64,000 bases of DNA from Methylocystis sp. IM3 (lineage in GTDB: Bacteria; Pseudomonadota; Alphaproteobacteria; Rhizobiales; Beijerinckiaceae). The position numbers were made by a program, and so were the translations under genes. The stretch is from assembly GCF_038070105.1 (NCBI RefSeq), contig NZ_JBBPBZ010000002.1, positions 1,232,501 through 1,296,500 of the forward strand, given 5' to 3'. This document shows positions 50,334-61,465 of this stretch, piece by piece (positions within the stretch are counted from its first letter, which is position 1; every line of letters begins with the position of its first letter). The notes beneath the pieces were generated by a model. That model saw only the letters and a program-made list of their open reading frames with translations. It made no database searches and was not told the origin of the DNA.

Positions 50334-50427
50334 CGGCGGCGCCCCTTCGCGGTCATTCCTGTTCCCCCGGCGCGGCGCCCGTGTTAGAGGGGCGCTCCCG
50401 TAGGTCGATCAGGAAATCCGCCCGAAA

Positions 50428-51846
50428 ATGTCGCAGGTCGTCACCCGTTTCGCGCCGTCTCCCACCGGTTTTCTGCATATCGGCGGCGCGCGCACCGCGC
50501 TGTTCAACTGGCTCTACGCCAAGCGCCACGGCGGCCGGATGATGCTGCGCATCGAGGACACCGACCGCGAACGCTCCACCCAGGCGGCGATCGACGCGAT
50601 CATCGACGGGATGAAGTGGCTCGGCCTCGATTGGGACGGCGACATCGTCTATCAATTCTCGCGAGCGCCGCGTCACCGCGAAGTCGTCGAGGAGCTGCTG
50701 GCGAAGGGCAAGGCCTATCGCTGCTACGCCACCGCGCAGGAGCTCGAGGAGATGCGCGAGCTGGCGCGCGCCGAGAAGCGCCCGCCGCGCTATGACGGCC
50801 GCTGGCGCGACCGCGATCCCGCCGAAGCGCCCGCCGGCGCGCCCTTCGTCGTTCGCCTTGCGTCGCCGCTCGACGGCGAGACCGTGATCGAGGACGCCGT
50901 GCAGGGCAGGGTGGTCTTTCCCAACAAGGACATCGACGATTTCGTGCTGCTGCGCTCCGACGGCACGCCGACCTATATGCTCGCCGTCGTCGTTGACGAC
51001 CACGACATGGGCGTGACGCAGATCATTCGCGGCGACGATCATCTGACCAACGCCGCGCGCCAGAAGCATATTTACGAGGCCATGGGGTGGGAGACGCCCG
51101 CCTTCGCACATATTCCGCTCATTCACGGGCCGGACGGCGCCAAGCTCTCCAAGCGCCATGGCGCGCTCGGGGTCGACGCCTACCGGGCCATGGGCTATCT
51201 GCCGGCGGCGCTGCGCAATTATCTCGTCAGACTCGGCTGGAGCCAGGGCGACAAGGAGTTTTTCTCCCTTCCGGAGATGATCGAGTCGTTCGATCTGGCG
51301 CAGGTGCATCGCTCGCCCGCGCGTTTCGATTTCGCCAAGCTCGAAAACATGAACGGGCACTATCTGCGCGACACGCCCGACGACGAGCTCTTCGCGATCC
51401 TCCTTGCGACGCTGCCCTATCTTGAGGGCGGCCCCACCGTGCTGGCGGCGCTCGACGACGGGAAGCGCGCGCAGCTTCGCGCCGCTCTGCCGGGGCTGAA
51501 GGCCCGCGCCAGGACGCTCAACGAACTCGTCGACGGCGCGGCTTTCCTCTTCGTCACGCGCCCGCTGCCGCTCGATGAGAAGGCGGCGAAGCTGCTGACG
51601 CCCGAGGCGAAGGCGCGGCTCGGCGCGCTCGGCCCGAAGCTCGCGGCGCTTCCCGACTGGACCGCGGCGGCGACGGAAGGCGTCGTGCGCGATCTTTCCG
51701 TCGAGCTCGGCGTCAAGCTTGGCGATCTGGCCCAGCCGCTGCGCGCGGCGCTGACCGGCCGCTCGACGTCGCCGGGCATTTTCGACGTGCTCGAAATCCT
51801 CGGACGCGCGGAGAGCCTGGGGCGTATCGCCGACCAGTCGGCCTGA
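50428..51846 (+). CDS. gltX: Glutamate--tRNA ligase
   Basis: Class I aminoacyl-tRNA synthetase charging tRNA-Glu. The 472 residues carry the HIGH-like motif [10 protein letters not shown] (near 17) and the KMSKS-like motif KLSKRHGA (near 237). The C-terminal anticodon-binding domain follows. Alphaproteobacteria often have two GluRS paralogues; this one looks like the discriminating type but charging specificity cannot be read. The ATG is at 50428. A small terminator follows. Confidence 0.95.
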   Translation: MSQVVTRFAPSPTGFLHIGGARTALFNWLYAKRHGGRMMLRIEDTDRERSTQAAIDAIIDGMKWLGLDWDGDIVYQFSRAPRHREVVEELLAKGKAYRCYATAQELEEMRELARAEKRPPRYDGRWRDRDPAEAPAGAPFVVRLASPLDGETVIEDAVQGRVVFPNKDIDDFVLLRSDGTPTYMLAVVVDDHDMGVTQIIRGDDHLTNAARQKHIYEAMGWETPAFAHIPLIHGPDGAKLSKRHGALGVDAYRAMGYLPAALRNYLVRLGWSQGDKEFFSLPEMIESFDLAQVHRSPARFDFAKLENMNGHYLRDTPDDELFAILLATLPYLEGGPTVLAALDDGKRAQLRAALPGLKARARTLNELVDGAAFLFVTRPLPLDEKAAKLLTPEAKARLGALGPKLAALPDWTAAATEGVVRDLSVELGVKLGDLAQPLRAALTGRSTSPGIFDVLEILGRAESLGRIADQSA

Positions 51847-51878
51847 GCGGCCCGATTGCCGATCACATGGCCTCGGCT

Positions 51879-51899
51879 CTCGCCTTGCTGGCGAGTTTT
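51879..51899 (+). terminator. Terminator-like hairpin after gltX
   Basis: A 6-bp stem (CTCGCC / GGCGAG) with a 5-base loop followed by four T, 33 bases after the gltX stop. It is compact but well formed. Confidence 0.5.
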
Positions 51900-52079
51900 G
51901 AAGCTTGACAGACCCGGCGGTTGATATAGCTTTTTGCACTGCACAAGAGGTCGTCCGCCGCCCTGTATGTGCATAATTCACGGCCTGCCAGCGTTGCGAC
52001 GCATTTTCGGTTAAGCGTTGTTCGGGCTGGGCCGGCGCCGCCGATTCGCGCGTCCGGGGGCCGACAAGCGAGGTGCGCA

Positions 52080-53366
<1,287 letters not shown>

Positions 53367-53472
53367 CGCCAGGCGATAAAGCGCCGCGGCGGAGAAGCTC
53401 GCTGTTCCGCTCTCCCAAAACGGCGGCTCATGGAGTAGATGGGGGCCTCTCTCGCCTCTGTCCGGAGCCGCT

Positions 53473-54966
53473 GTGTCCTCCCAATTTTCCGATATCTGGT
53501 TCGAGACGCGGGTCGCCGCGGAAAGCCTGGCCGATTTCGTGGCGGGCGCCCGTCTGCGCCTCGGCGTCACCGGCCTCTCGCGCGCCGGCAAGACTGTTTT
53601 CATCACCTCGCTCGTCCATCATCTCACGCGGGCGCTGGCGGCTGGGCGCAAGGCGCATATGCCGGTGTTCCGGGCGTTCTCGGAAGGCCGCATCCTCTCC
53701 GCGCATCTCGACCCGCAGCCCGATTTCAACGTGCCGCGCTTCGCCTATGAGGAGCATCTCGCGGCGCTGACCAGCGGGCCTGAGCGTCACTGGCCGCAGT
53801 CGACGCGACGCATTTCCGAATTGCGGGTCTCCATCGAATTCAATTCCAAGGCCTGGTCGCTGCGTCACATCGGGCAGGAACATGCGCGGCTCGACATCGA
53901 CATCGTCGATTATCCGGGCGAATGGCTTCTCGATCTGCCGCTTTTGGGAAAATCCTACGCGCAATGGTCGCGGGAGACGCTGGAGGCGGCGAGCGCCGCG
54001 GCCCGCGCGCCCATCGCCGCCGATTGGCGGGGCGCGACGGCCATGGCCGATCCGAAGGCCCGCTATTCGGAGCAGACCGCGCAAAAGCTCGCCCGGCTGT
54101 TCACCGACTATCTGCGCGCCGCCAAGACCGAGAGATTCGCCCTCTCCACACTCCCGCCCGGCCGTTTCCTCATGCCCGGCGATCTCGAGGGCTCGCCGGC
54201 GCTGACCTTCGCGCCGCTTCCCGTCGAAGAGGGCGAGGAGCTGCCCTTTCGCAGCCTCGGGCGCGAGATGGAGCGCCGTTACGAGGCCTACAAGACCCAT
54301 GTCGTGAAGCCGTTCTTCCGCGATCATTTCGCGCGGCTCGACCGCCAGATCGTGCTCGTCGACGCGCTTGCCGCCCTGAACTCTGGCCCGGCGGCGGTCC
54401 GCGATCTCGAAAATGCGCTGACCGACGTGCTCAACGCCTTCCGCACGGGCCGATCCAATCTCATTGCGCAGATCTTGCGCCCGAAGATCGACCGCATCCT
54501 TTTCGCGGCGACCAAGGCGGATCATCTTCACCATACCTGCCACGACCGGCTCGAGGCGATCCTGCGCCATCTGACCAGCCGCGCCATCGCCCGCGCGGAA
54601 GGGGTCGGCGCGAGCATCGACGTCATCGCCATGGCCGCCGTGCGCGCGACGCGCGAGGCGATCGTGCGCCACGAAGGCGAGAAGCTCTCCGCCATCGTCG
54701 GCACGCCGCTCGAGGGCGAGCGCATTGGATACGATGTGTTCGATGGAATCGCGGAAGGGGCGATTTTCCCCGGCGAGCTCCCCGACGATCCGAAGATGGC
54801 GTTTCACGGTGACGCTCTCGCCCTCGACGAGGAGGAGGCGGAGTACCGCTTCCTGAAATTCCGACCGCCGATCGCCAAGTTGGGGAAGGACCGGGAGCCC
54901 TTGCCTCTGCCGCATATCCGGCTCGACCGCGCCATGGAGTTTCTCTTTGGCGACAAGCTCGCCTAG
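53473..54966 (+). CDS. YcjX-family P-loop ATPase (DUF463)
   Basis: Cytoplasmic P-loop protein of 497 residues with Walker A GLSRAGKT near residues 35-42 and the family block [17 protein letters not shown] near 139. YcjX is linked to envelope stress in enterobacteria; its exact role is unclear. The start is GTG 53473 ([13 protein letters not shown]). The usual partner ycjF (DUF697) does not follow; dodecin lies next. Confidence 0.88.
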   Translation: MSSQFSDIWFETRVAAESLADFVAGARLRLGVTGLSRAGKTVFITSLVHHLTRALAAGRKAHMPVFRAFSEGRILSAHLDPQPDFNVPRFAYEEHLAALTSGPERHWPQSTRRISELRVSIEFNSKAWSLRHIGQEHARLDIDIVDYPGEWLLDLPLLGKSYAQWSRETLEAASAAARAPIAADWRGATAMADPKARYSEQTAQKLARLFTDYLRAAKTERFALSTLPPGRFLMPGDLEGSPALTFAPLPVEEGEELPFRSLGREMERRYEAYKTHVVKPFFRDHFARLDRQIVLVDALAALNSGPAAVRDLENALTDVLNAFRTGRSNLIAQILRPKIDRILFAATKADHLHHTCHDRLEAILRHLTSRAIARAEGVGASIDVIAMAAVRATREAIVRHEGEKLSAIVGTPLEGERIGYDVFDGIAEGAIFPGELPDDPKMAFHGDALALDEEEAEYRFLKFRPPIAKLGKDREPLPLPHIRLDRAMEFLFGDKLA

Positions 54967-55058
54967 GCTGGCGGACACAATCGGCCAGCCGAGGCCGTGA
55001 TGACCAGAGACGACGCCGCGCTACTTCTCATAAGGCAGGGATTCAGTGGGAGCGCGTC

Positions 55059-55280
55059 ATGGAAAATCATGTCTACAAGGTTGTCGAACTCGTCGGCGCG
55101 TCGCCGGACAGTATCGAGGACGCGATCGGCTCGGCCATTCAGCGCGCGGGGCTGACGCTGCGAAATCTGCAATGGTTCGAAGTGGTGCAGATTCGCGGGC
55201 GCATCGACAAGGGAAACGTCGAGAAATATCAGGTGACGATCAAGGTGGGTTTCACCCTGGACCTGGAGGGGGGAGCCTAA
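55059..55280 (+). CDS. Dodecin family flavin-binding protein
   Basis: Small protein (73 residues) that assembles as a hollow dodecamer storing riboflavin, FMN or FAD. The N-terminal strand [11 protein letters not shown], the helix [13 protein letters not shown] and the flavin-stacking Trp39 in [12 protein letters not shown] are all present. The C-terminal strand is [15 protein letters not shown] 55059 has TGGGAGCG upstream. Confidence 0.92.
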   Translation: MENHVYKVVELVGASPDSIEDAIGSAIQRAGLTLRNLQWFEVVQIRGRIDKGNVEKYQVTIKVGFTLDLEGGA

Positions 55281-55293
55281 GTCCGGAGAAGTC

Positions 55294-55324
55294 GCTGGAG
55301 CCTTGGTGGCGGCTCCAGCTTCGG
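55294..55324. terminator. Possible terminator between dodecin and phasin-like genes
   Basis: A 9-bp perfect stem (GCTGGAGCC / GGCTCCAGC, 55294-55302 with 55311-55319) with an 8-base loop and a weak T-rich tail. It lies between convergent genes and could end the dodecin transcript. Confidence 0.45.
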
Positions 55325-55350
55325 TTCTTCAGCCGGAACGGGTCAGCGCG

Positions 55351-55740
55351 TCAATGAGTGCGGCTCTTGCCGTTGCCGCCAACGGGCGTGAAATTCGCCC
55401 AGAAACGCGCGCCAGCGGCGAGGATGTCCTGCGTGTCGGAGATCGCCCGCCGCGCGTCTTCCGTCGCCATCTCCATATGTTTGACGGTCCAGTTCTGAAA
55501 AAGGCCGGCCGTTTCCGTGAGGGATTTCGCCGAGGTCAGCTTGCTGGCCAAATCCGCCGCCATCGACGCCTCATCCTGCAGCCGATCCATCCATTTGCGG
55601 TTGGAGCTTTGCAGCCGGTCCCAAAACTGGGACTGCACGTCCGCAAACTCCTCCAGGCGCTGTCGGCCCTCGGCCAGAAATTCGGAAGCCCTCGGCGTGG
55701 CTCGCCCGCGATCCGTTTGGCGCTCCTCCTGCTGAGTCAT
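55351..55740 (-). CDS. Phasin-like protein
   Basis: Amphipathic helical protein of 129 residues, typical of phasins that coat polyhydroxyalkanoate granules: long charged helices with repeated aromatic and hydrophobic residues (for example [18 protein letters not shown]). No enzyme motif is present. The ATG at 55740 has AGGAG upstream. The assignment rests on the helical, low-complexity character and size, so a general granule- or membrane-associated role is also possible. It diverges from rplS. Confidence 0.65.
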   Translation of the reverse strand: MTQQEERQTDRGRATPRASEFLAEGRQRLEEFADVQSQFWDRLQSSNRKWMDRLQDEASMAADLASKLTSAKSLTETAGLFQNWTVKHMEMATEDARRAISDTQDILAAGARFWANFTPVGGNGKSRTH

Positions 55741-55967
55741 GTGACGCTCCTCATGAGTTGAGTTGGCCAGCCGCCCCGGCAAGGCTATATAGGTCGCATT
55801 CCGCGCGGTGGACTCCCCCGGCGCGCGGCTTTCTTTGCGCCGAAGCCCGCGCCTCGGCGCTCGACAATGGTCGCCAATTGATGTATGGGGAGCGGCCTCA
55901 ACTAAAACAGCGTTCCGAAACGCTCGTCGGCCGAAAGGCTACAGACGAAACGGCAGGAGTTACCATT

Positions 55968-56351
55968 ATGAACATCATCGAGCAGCTCGAGGCCGAACAG
56001 GCGGCCAAGCTCATCGAAGGCAAGAAGATTCCGGAATTCCGTCCCGGCGACACGGTCATCGTCAACGTGAAGGTCAAGGAAGGCGACCGTAGCCGCGTCC
56101 AGGCCTATGAGGGCGTCGTGATTGCCCGCAACGGCGGCGGCCTCAATGAGAGCTTCACCGTCCGCAAGATTTCCTATGGCGAAGGCGTCGAGCGCGTTTT
56201 CCCGATCCACGGGCCGCTGATCGACTCGATCAAGGTCGTCCGTCGCGGCAAGGTCCGCCGCGCCAAGCTCTATTATCTGCGCGACCGCCGCGGCAAGTCG
56301 GCCCGTATCGCCGAGCGCGTCGACCACAAGGCCAAGGCCTCGGGCGCGTAA
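55968..56351 (+). CDS. rplS: 50S ribosomal protein L19
   Basis: Large-subunit protein at the 30S-50S interface. The 127 residues show the family core [20 protein letters not shown] (near 22-41), [15 protein letters not shown] and [20 protein letters not shown]. The ATG at 55968 follows AGGAG; the frame stays open upstream but is intergenic. In many relatives rimM-trmD precede rplS; here a phasin-like gene does. leuC lies a short way downstream, as in many alphaproteobacteria. Confidence 0.97.
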   Translation: MNIIEQLEAEQAAKLIEGKKIPEFRPGDTVIVNVKVKEGDRSRVQAYEGVVIARNGGGLNESFTVRKISYGEGVERVFPIHGPLIDSIKVVRRGKVRRAKLYYLRDRRGKSARIAERVDHKAKASGA

Positions 56352-56374
56352 GCTCGCATCCGCAGGATTTTACG

Positions 56375-56412
56375 CCGCCCGGCGCCAGAGACGGCTCCGG
56401 GCGGTTTTCTTT
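56375..56412 (+). terminator. Rho-independent terminator of rplS
   Basis: An 8-bp stem CCGCCCGG / CCGGGCGG (56375-56382 with 56397-56404) extended by 3 inner pairs after a mismatch, followed by TTTTCTTTT. It begins 24 bases after the rplS stop. Confidence 0.85.
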
Positions 56413-56448
56413 TGCGCACTTGATTCCTCTCTGCGAGCGGGCGCGCGG

Positions 56449-56859
56449 CTATTTGTTGTCCAGCGGCCCGTTCAGGATCCAGCGGTGACCGAAGGGGTCG
56501 CGCAGGCTGGCGTAGCGCGTTCCCCAGAAGGAATTCGTCGGCTGGGTTTCGATCTTTGCGCCCAGTTTGGCAGCGCGGGCGCAGGCGTCGTCCACCTCTT
56601 TGGCGCTGTCATATTCGAGACTGATCGAGACGGTGGCGCTGTCGCCCGGCATGGGCACGCGCGTCTGGCCGAGTTCGGGGAAGAAATCCGCAAGCATCAC
56701 CGAGCCGCCATTGATCAGCAATTCGCAATGGGCGATGCGCAACCCGTCCACCGAGGGCATGATGGCGCGCTGCTTGGCCTCGAAGGCGCCCGTGTAGAAG
56801 GCGATGGCGGCGGCGGCCGGGCTGACGGTCAGATAAGGCGCAACCCTCGGTCGGTTCAT
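56449..56859 (-). CDS. VOC family (glyoxalase/PhnB-like) protein
   Basis: Vicinal-oxygen-chelate fold protein of 136 residues with paired beta-alpha-beta-beta-beta modules: an N-terminal PYLTVSPAAAAIAFYTGAF block, a central HCELLINGGSVMLAD and a C-terminal ASLRDPFGHRWIL. PhnB-like members include glyoxalases and resistance proteins, so no reaction is assigned. The start overlaps the end of the Rsm22 gene by 4 bases (ATGA), so the two are coupled. Confidence 0.85.
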   Translation of the reverse strand: MNRPRVAPYLTVSPAAAAIAFYTGAFEAKQRAIMPSVDGLRIAHCELLINGGSVMLADFFPELGQTRVPMPGDSATVSISLEYDSAKEVDDACARAAKLGAKIETQPTNSFWGTRYASLRDPFGHRWILNGPLDNK

Positions 56860-57860
56860 CCATCTGCCTCCGGAAGGGCCGACAAGGCGTCGCCCCAGTC
56901 TTTTTTGCGATTCTCTTCATAGCGAGCCTTGTCCCGCTTGGGCAGGAAAATTTCGCGCAGCCCCGCCGATTCGCAAGCTTTCAGCGTGATCCCCGCCTTG
57001 CCGGAGCGCGCCGGGGCAAGGATGCGCCCGGCTGACGGCGCGCCGCTTCGCGCCGCGACGAGATAGGAAAACTTCTCGTCCTCGAAGGGGGCCTCGGCGC
57101 CCTTCAGCGCTTTGTGTTCGCGAGAGCGCGGCAGCCTGACCGAGAAATGGCACCAGTCGGGCGGCGAGAGCGGGCAGGGCCGCGCGTGGGGGCAGGGGGC
57201 CAGTATAGCGGCGCCAAGTTCGATCAGACGGGCGCGGATGCGCATGAGCCGCGCATGGTCGCGCGGCGTGCCGGGTTCGATGAGGGCGAGGGCGCCGCCC
57301 GTTCGCGTCCAGAGCGCGTCGGCGATTTCCGGCAGTTGATGCTCCGGAAGTTCGGTCAGCGCATAGGCGACGACGACAAGATCCCGCGGCGCGGCCGTTT
57401 CTGCGCCGAGGCGAGACATATCGGCCGACGCGATCCTGGCCGAGGCGACCCGCGCCTCGCCGCTTTCAGCGGCGAGCGTCGCGGCGAGCGCGAGAAAGGC
57501 CGGGCTGCGGTCGAGCATGTCGACGGCGCCGATCTCCGGCCAGATCAGGGTGGCGGCGTAGGCCGCCGCGCCGAGGCCGCAGCCGACGTCGAGCAAGCTT
57601 TTCGGCGCGAACTCCGGCTGCTCGGTCGCGACGCGCCCAAGCGCGGCGACGACCGCAGCATAGGTCGCGGGCATCCGTGTCAGCGCATAGGCGAGGGCGT
57701 CCGTCTCATTGCGGATCGCGTCGGCGGTCGGCTTGCGGGCGCGGTAGCTCTCGGACAGGCGGCGCGCGCTCTCGGCCAGCTCCTTGCGCGGCCGGCGCTC
57801 GAGCTGCGCCGCAATCGCCGCGGCGAGCCCGGCGGGCAGGGCGGGTGACGGACCGCTCAT
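56856..57860 (-). CDS. Rsm22-family small ribosomal subunit methyltransferase-like protein
   Basis: Class I methyltransferase-fold protein of 334 residues related to mitochondrial Rsm22. The SAM loop LLDVGCGLGAAAYA is near residues 90-103. The second half has the family cysteine set CPHARPCPLSPPDWCHFSV (near 226-244), which binds a metal or Fe-S cluster in homologues, then KFSYLVAAR. The ATG at 57860 is preferred over a TTG three codons earlier. It is followed by the VOC gene in the same operon. Confidence 0.88.
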   Translation of the reverse strand: MSGPSPALPAGLAAAIAAQLERRPRKELAESARRLSESYRARKPTADAIRNETDALAYALTRMPATYAAVVAALGRVATEQPEFAPKSLLDVGCGLGAAAYAATLIWPEIGAVDMLDRSPAFLALAATLAAESGEARVASARIASADMSRLGAETAAPRDLVVVAYALTELPEHQLPEIADALWTRTGGALALIEPGTPRDHARLMRIRARLIELGAAILAPCPHARPCPLSPPDWCHFSVRLPRSREHKALKGAEAPFEDEKFSYLVAARSGAPSAGRILAPARSGKAGITLKACESAGLREIFLPKRDKARYEENRKKDWGDALSALPEADG

Positions 57861-57957
57861 GCCGGGCAAGCGGGCGTCGCGGCGGGCGGACGGCGCGATC
57901 TCTCTTCCATGCCGCTTGCGTTACGGTTAGAAGAACCTCAATTCAAGGGGCGCCTTG

Positions 57958-58019
57958 CTTCTCCCCGCTTGGTCGGGAGGGCGGGCGGCTCCGGTCTCGC
58001 CGCTCGCGGGGAGCTTAAG
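57958..58019. repeat. Palindromic intergenic element before leuC
   Basis: Arms CTCCCCGC (57961-57968) and GCGGGGAG (58006-58013) flank a GC-rich 37-base centre; outer CTT and AAG extend the pairing with a bulge. GAGCTTAAGGGAAAAG (58011-58026) follows, nearly identical to the sequence before nuoC (24908-24922). No T-run. Confidence 0.5.
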
Positions 58020-58056
58020 GGAAAAGCCGCAGCCTGCGGCGTTGAGGAAAGTAGAT

Positions 58057-59475
58057 ATGTCCGCCAATTCGACCGCGCCGCGCACGCTCTACGACAAGAT
58101 CTGGGACGACCATGTCGTCGACCGCCAGGACGACGGCGCCTGCCTGCTTTACATCGACCGGCACCTTATCCACGAAGTGACGAGCCCGCAGGCCTTCGAG
58201 GGGCTGCGCATGACCGGCCGCACGGTGCGCGCGCCGCAGAAGACGCTCGCCGTCGTCGATCACAATGTGCCGACGACCGACCGCTCTCTCCCGATCGAGG
58301 ACCCGGAAAGCAAGGCGCAGGTCGAGCAGCTCGCGGCCAACGCCAAGGAATTCGGCGTCGAATATTACGACGAGCACGACCGCCGCCAGGGCGTCGTCCA
58401 CATCGTCGGCCCGGAGCAGGGATTCACGCTTCCCGGCATGACCATCGTCTGCGGCGACAGCCACACCTCGACGCATGGCGCTTTCGGCGCTTTGGCGCAC
58501 GGCATCGGCACGTCGGAGGTCGAGCATGTGCTCGCCACCCAGACGCTGATCCAGAAAAAGGCCAAGAACATGCTGGTGCAGGTCGACGGCAAGCTCGCCG
58601 ACGGCGCCACGGCCAAGGACATCATCCTCGCCATCATCGGCGAGATCGGCACGGCGGGCGGCACCGGCTATGTGATCGAATATGCGGGCGAGGCCATTCG
58701 CGATCTGTCGATGGAAGGCCGCATGACGGTCTGCAACATGTCGATCGAAGCAGGCGCCCGCGCCGGCCTCGTGGCGCCGGACGAGAAGACCTTCGCCTAT
58801 CTGAAGGACCGCCCCAAGGGACCCAAGGGCGAGGCCTTCGACATGGCGCGCAAATATTGGGAGACGCTCTATACCGACGAGGGCGCGCATTTCGACAAGG
58901 TCATCCGCCTCGACGCCAGCAAGCTCGCGCCGACCGTCACCTGGGGCACCTCGCCCGAGGATGTCGTCGCCATCGATGGAACGGTGCCGACGCCCGACAG
59001 CGCCAAGACTCCCCAAAAGCGGGACGCCATCGCGCGCGCGCTGGCCTATATGGGCCTCGAGGGCGGCGAGAAGGTCACCGACATCGAGATCGATCGCGTC
59101 TTCATCGGCTCCTGCACCAATGGCCGTATCGAGGATCTCCGCGCCGCCGCGAAGATGGTCGAGGGCAAAAAGGTCCATGAGCGGGTCAACGCCATGGTCG
59201 TTCCTGGTTCGGGCCTCGTGAAGGCGCAGGCCGAGGCCGAAGGGCTCGACAAGATCTTCCTCGCTGCGGGCTTCGAGTGGCGCGAGCCGGGGTGCTCCAT
59301 GTGCCTCGCGATGAATCCGGACCGTCTGGCGCCGGGCGAGCGCTGCGCCTCGACTTCGAACCGTAATTTCGAGGGCCGTCAGGGCTTCAAGGGCCGGACC
59401 CATCTCGTCTCGCCCGCCATGGCTGCGGCGGCGGCCGTCGCCGGTCGCTTTGTCGACGTGCGGGAGTGGCGATAG
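58057..59475 (+). CDS. leuC: 3-isopropylmalate dehydratase large subunit
   Basis: Aconitase-family enzyme of leucine biosynthesis, converting 2- to 3-isopropylmalate with LeuD. The 472 residues carry the three [4Fe-4S] ligands, Cys353 in [10 protein letters not shown] and Cys413/Cys416 in PGCSMC, and [12 protein letters not shown] near 132. The ATG at 58057 follows GGAAAG. leuD is not in the window next to it; a strong terminator follows leuC, so leuD must be elsewhere. No leader peptide with tandem Leu codons was found. Confidence 0.97.
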   Translation: MSANSTAPRTLYDKIWDDHVVDRQDDGACLLYIDRHLIHEVTSPQAFEGLRMTGRTVRAPQKTLAVVDHNVPTTDRSLPIEDPESKAQVEQLAANAKEFGVEYYDEHDRRQGVVHIVGPEQGFTLPGMTIVCGDSHTSTHGAFGALAHGIGTSEVEHVLATQTLIQKKAKNMLVQVDGKLADGATAKDIILAIIGEIGTAGGTGYVIEYAGEAIRDLSMEGRMTVCNMSIEAGARAGLVAPDEKTFAYLKDRPKGPKGEAFDMARKYWETLYTDEGAHFDKVIRLDASKLAPTVTWGTSPEDVVAIDGTVPTPDSAKTPQKRDAIARALAYMGLEGGEKVTDIEIDRVFIGSCTNGRIEDLRAAAKMVEGKKVHERVNAMVVPGSGLVKAQAEAEGLDKIFLAAGFEWREPGCSMCLAMNPDRLAPGERCASTSNRNFEGRQGFKGRTHLVSPAMAAAAAVAGRFVDVREWR

Positions 59476-59489
59476 GAAGGACTGAGGAA

Positions 59490-59511
59490 GGGGGCCGCGG
59501 CCCCCTTTTTT
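59490..59511 (+). terminator. Rho-independent terminator of leuC
   Basis: GGGGGCC / GGCCCCC stem (59490-59496 with 59499-59505), tight loop, then six T. It lies 15 bases after the leuC stop. Confidence 0.9.
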
Positions 59512-59598
59512 CGTTTGTCGCCAAAATCGCCGCGCTCCATGCGCGCCGAGGTCCAGCGCGACTTGTTGAGGCGACGCTACAGGCGCCATAGTCCGCCC

Positions 59599-60027
59599 AT
59601 GAGCGAATCATCCATCGACTGGAGCCGGCAGGTCGCCCCGACGCTTGCCGAACTCGAAGCCATCGCTGACGCCGCCTTCGCGGCTCTGCCGTCAAAATTC
59701 ACGCAACTGTGCGAGGGCGTCGTCTTTCGCGTCGAGGATTTCCCCGACGACGAGACGATGGAGGCCATGGAGTGCGAGACCGAATTCGACCTTCTCGGCC
59801 TCTTTCGCGGACGCGGGCTGACGGAGGGCGAGCATCTCGCCGAGACGGGCTCGGAGCCCAATATGGTGTGGCTCTATCGCCGTCCGATTCTCGACTTCTG
59901 GGCCGAAAGCGAGGAGACGCTGGGCGACATCGTCACCCATGTGCTCGTGCATGAGATCGGCCATCACTTCGGCCTGTCCGACGAGGACATGGAAGAGATC
60001 GAGCGGCAGGCGACGGCGCAGGATTGA
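59599..60027 (+). CDS. Zincin-like metallopeptidase family protein
   Basis: A 142-residue member of the minimal zincin family (formerly DUF1025). The zinc motif HEIGHHFG (H118, E119, H122) sits near the C-terminus, and an acidic tail (DEDMEEIERQ) follows. The N-terminal region is rich in acidic residues (FRVEDFPDDETMEAM). These small proteins may be peptidases, but no substrate is known. The ATG at 59599 is chosen because the upstream frame is arginine-rich spacer. Confidence 0.85.
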   Translation: MSESSIDWSRQVAPTLAELEAIADAAFAALPSKFTQLCEGVVFRVEDFPDDETMEAMECETEFDLLGLFRGRGLTEGEHLAETGSEPNMVWLYRRPILDFWAESEETLGDIVTHVLVHEIGHHFGLSDEDMEEIERQATAQD

Positions 60028-60042
60028 AAAAGCCGCGTCCCG

Positions 60043-60786
60043 CTATTTCACGCATTCGATGAAGGCGATGGTCGGATGGTCGAGGAACGGCGTCCAGAAG
60101 TCGCGGCCGAACTCCTTCTCGCCTTCGGGTGAAAGGCGCGGCGCGCGCCAGACGATCTGCGTGAAGCCGGCGGCGCGAAACGCTTCCTCGTGCGCCTCCT
60201 TGTCGAGGAAGTAGTTCTCGATGTCGAAGGACGTTCCGTCCTCGAGAAAGACGCGCCAGGTAATAGGAGCCCCCTCCCGCAGCCCGCCTTCGATCTTCGC
60301 CTCGAATCCATATTGCCGGTAGGAGCGGTGCGGGTCGAAATCGAGCAAGGGGCTGCTGTTGACGGTGACAAATCGTCCACCGGGCTTGAGGCAGCGCGCG
60401 ACGGCGTCGCACATGTCCTGCAATTCGCGACGGTCGTGCGCATAGTTGAGAAAATAGGCGGCGAAAGCGAGATCGAATTCGCCCTCGAAGGGCAGCTTTT
60501 TCCCGTCTCCCACGCGATAGTCCAGGCCGCCGAGAGCCTGCTGCGCCTCTTGGGCCCGCGCGAGCTCGATCATCCCTGGCGACAGATCGACCCCAACGAC
60601 GCGGTCCGCGCCTTTCTCGCGCAGCCGCCGCGTGTAATGGCCCTCGCCGCAGGCGATGTCGATGACGGCCTTGCCGTCGAGCGCGGGAATCAGCTGGTCC
60701 AGCGTGTAGGCCTCGATATGGGTCCGCCACGGATGTTGTTTGGCGCGCTGATATTCTTTCGCGATCGGATCGTAATCGGTCGTCAT
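60043..60786 (-). CDS. SAM-dependent class I methyltransferase
   Basis: Soluble methyltransferase of 247 residues with motif I VIDIACGEGHYTRRL (near 41-55), acidic GVDLSPGM, and a type-11-like fold. It resembles small-molecule methyltransferases of the toxoflavin-synthase style more than rRNA enzymes; the substrate is unknown. The ATG at 60786 gives MTTDYDPIAKEYQRAK. Convergent with the metallopeptidase gene. Confidence 0.85.
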   Translation of the reverse strand: MTTDYDPIAKEYQRAKQHPWRTHIEAYTLDQLIPALDGKAVIDIACGEGHYTRRLREKGADRVVGVDLSPGMIELARAQEAQQALGGLDYRVGDGKKLPFEGEFDLAFAAYFLNYAHDRRELQDMCDAVARCLKPGGRFVTVNSSPLLDFDPHRSYRQYGFEAKIEGGLREGAPITWRVFLEDGTSFDIENYFLDKEAHEEAFRAAGFTQIVWRAPRLSPEGEKEFGRDFWTPFLDHPTIAFIECVK

Positions 60787-60849
60787 TGTCGGCCCCTGGC
60801 GTTCGTATCAGCTTAGGCCGCGCGCCGGGCTTTGCAAATCCGCGGACGA

Positions 60850-61107
60850 TTACTCGATGAAAGGCGCGCTTTTCAGCCGTAAGCGGCGCTGTTCGCGCGT
60901 TTCCGTCGAGGCGTCGGCGGCCCCCTCCTCGATGGCGCCGAGCGCCGCGGCGGCGAAGGCCGTCTGGCCGGTGAACGGCTTGCGTTTCGAGAAGGGAACG
61001 AAGCGGTCCGGCGAGAGAATGGCGGGGGCTTCCTGAACTTCGCGGGCGCGGATTGTCTGCCCCCCCATCGTCAAAGCCGCATGATCCATCGCGCCGCTGG
61101 CAATCAT
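60850..61107 (-). CDS. Hypothetical protein, possibly with frameshifted N-terminus
   Basis: An 85-residue reading frame with coding-like composition (AILSPDRFVPFSKRKPF, ETREQRRLRLKSAPFIE). No family is recognised and the start (ATG 61107, or Met 61089) has no good ribosome site. A different frame just upstream (61348 down to about 61230) encodes a good signal peptide, so one secreted protein interrupted by a frameshift is possible. Confidence in a functional gene is low. Confidence 0.35.
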   Translation of the reverse strand: MIASGAMDHAALTMGGQTIRAREVQEAPAILSPDRFVPFSKRKPFTGQTAFAAAALGAIEEGAADASTETREQRRLRLKSAPFIE

Positions 61108-61465
61108 CGCTGGCGACGTCGCGCGGCGTCCTGCCGCGAGTCCGGGCGCGGGCGTCCGCGAGAGTCGGCGCGCATCCGGCCGGCCGCAACGCCGTGCAGG
61201 CGCCGCGCAAGACGAATTGGGTTTTCCCCGCGCGCGCAGCGATGGCGGATGCGGGCAGGGCAAGAAGAGATGCGCAAACTGCAAGACCACAGAGGTTTGC
61301 GGCGCGCAAATAACCGGCGGCGGATGCTGCTGTGCTCGACATCGGCATGACTGGGGAAAGGCGTCAACGTTGCGATGACTTAAGGCAATATTTCTTTACG
61401 CTGACGCGAGCCTTGTGCCGGTCCGAGCCGGATAACCGATTTTTAATCGAGCCGAAAAGAGGACC
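61108..61465. other. Region without a confident gene
   Basis: About 360 bases. The minus-strand segment from 61348 encodes MSSTAASAAGYLRAANLCG and a hydrophobic run ending ALPASAIAA, like a signal peptide, but the frame then turns arginine-rich. An AT-rich patch (about 61380-61450) may hold promoters. Nothing else is supported. Confidence 0.3.

Noticed and set aside
57870..58056. Leucine leader peptide or attenuator before leuC
   Set aside because: No short frame with tandem Leu codons and a following terminator was found; only a palindromic repeat without a T-run is present.
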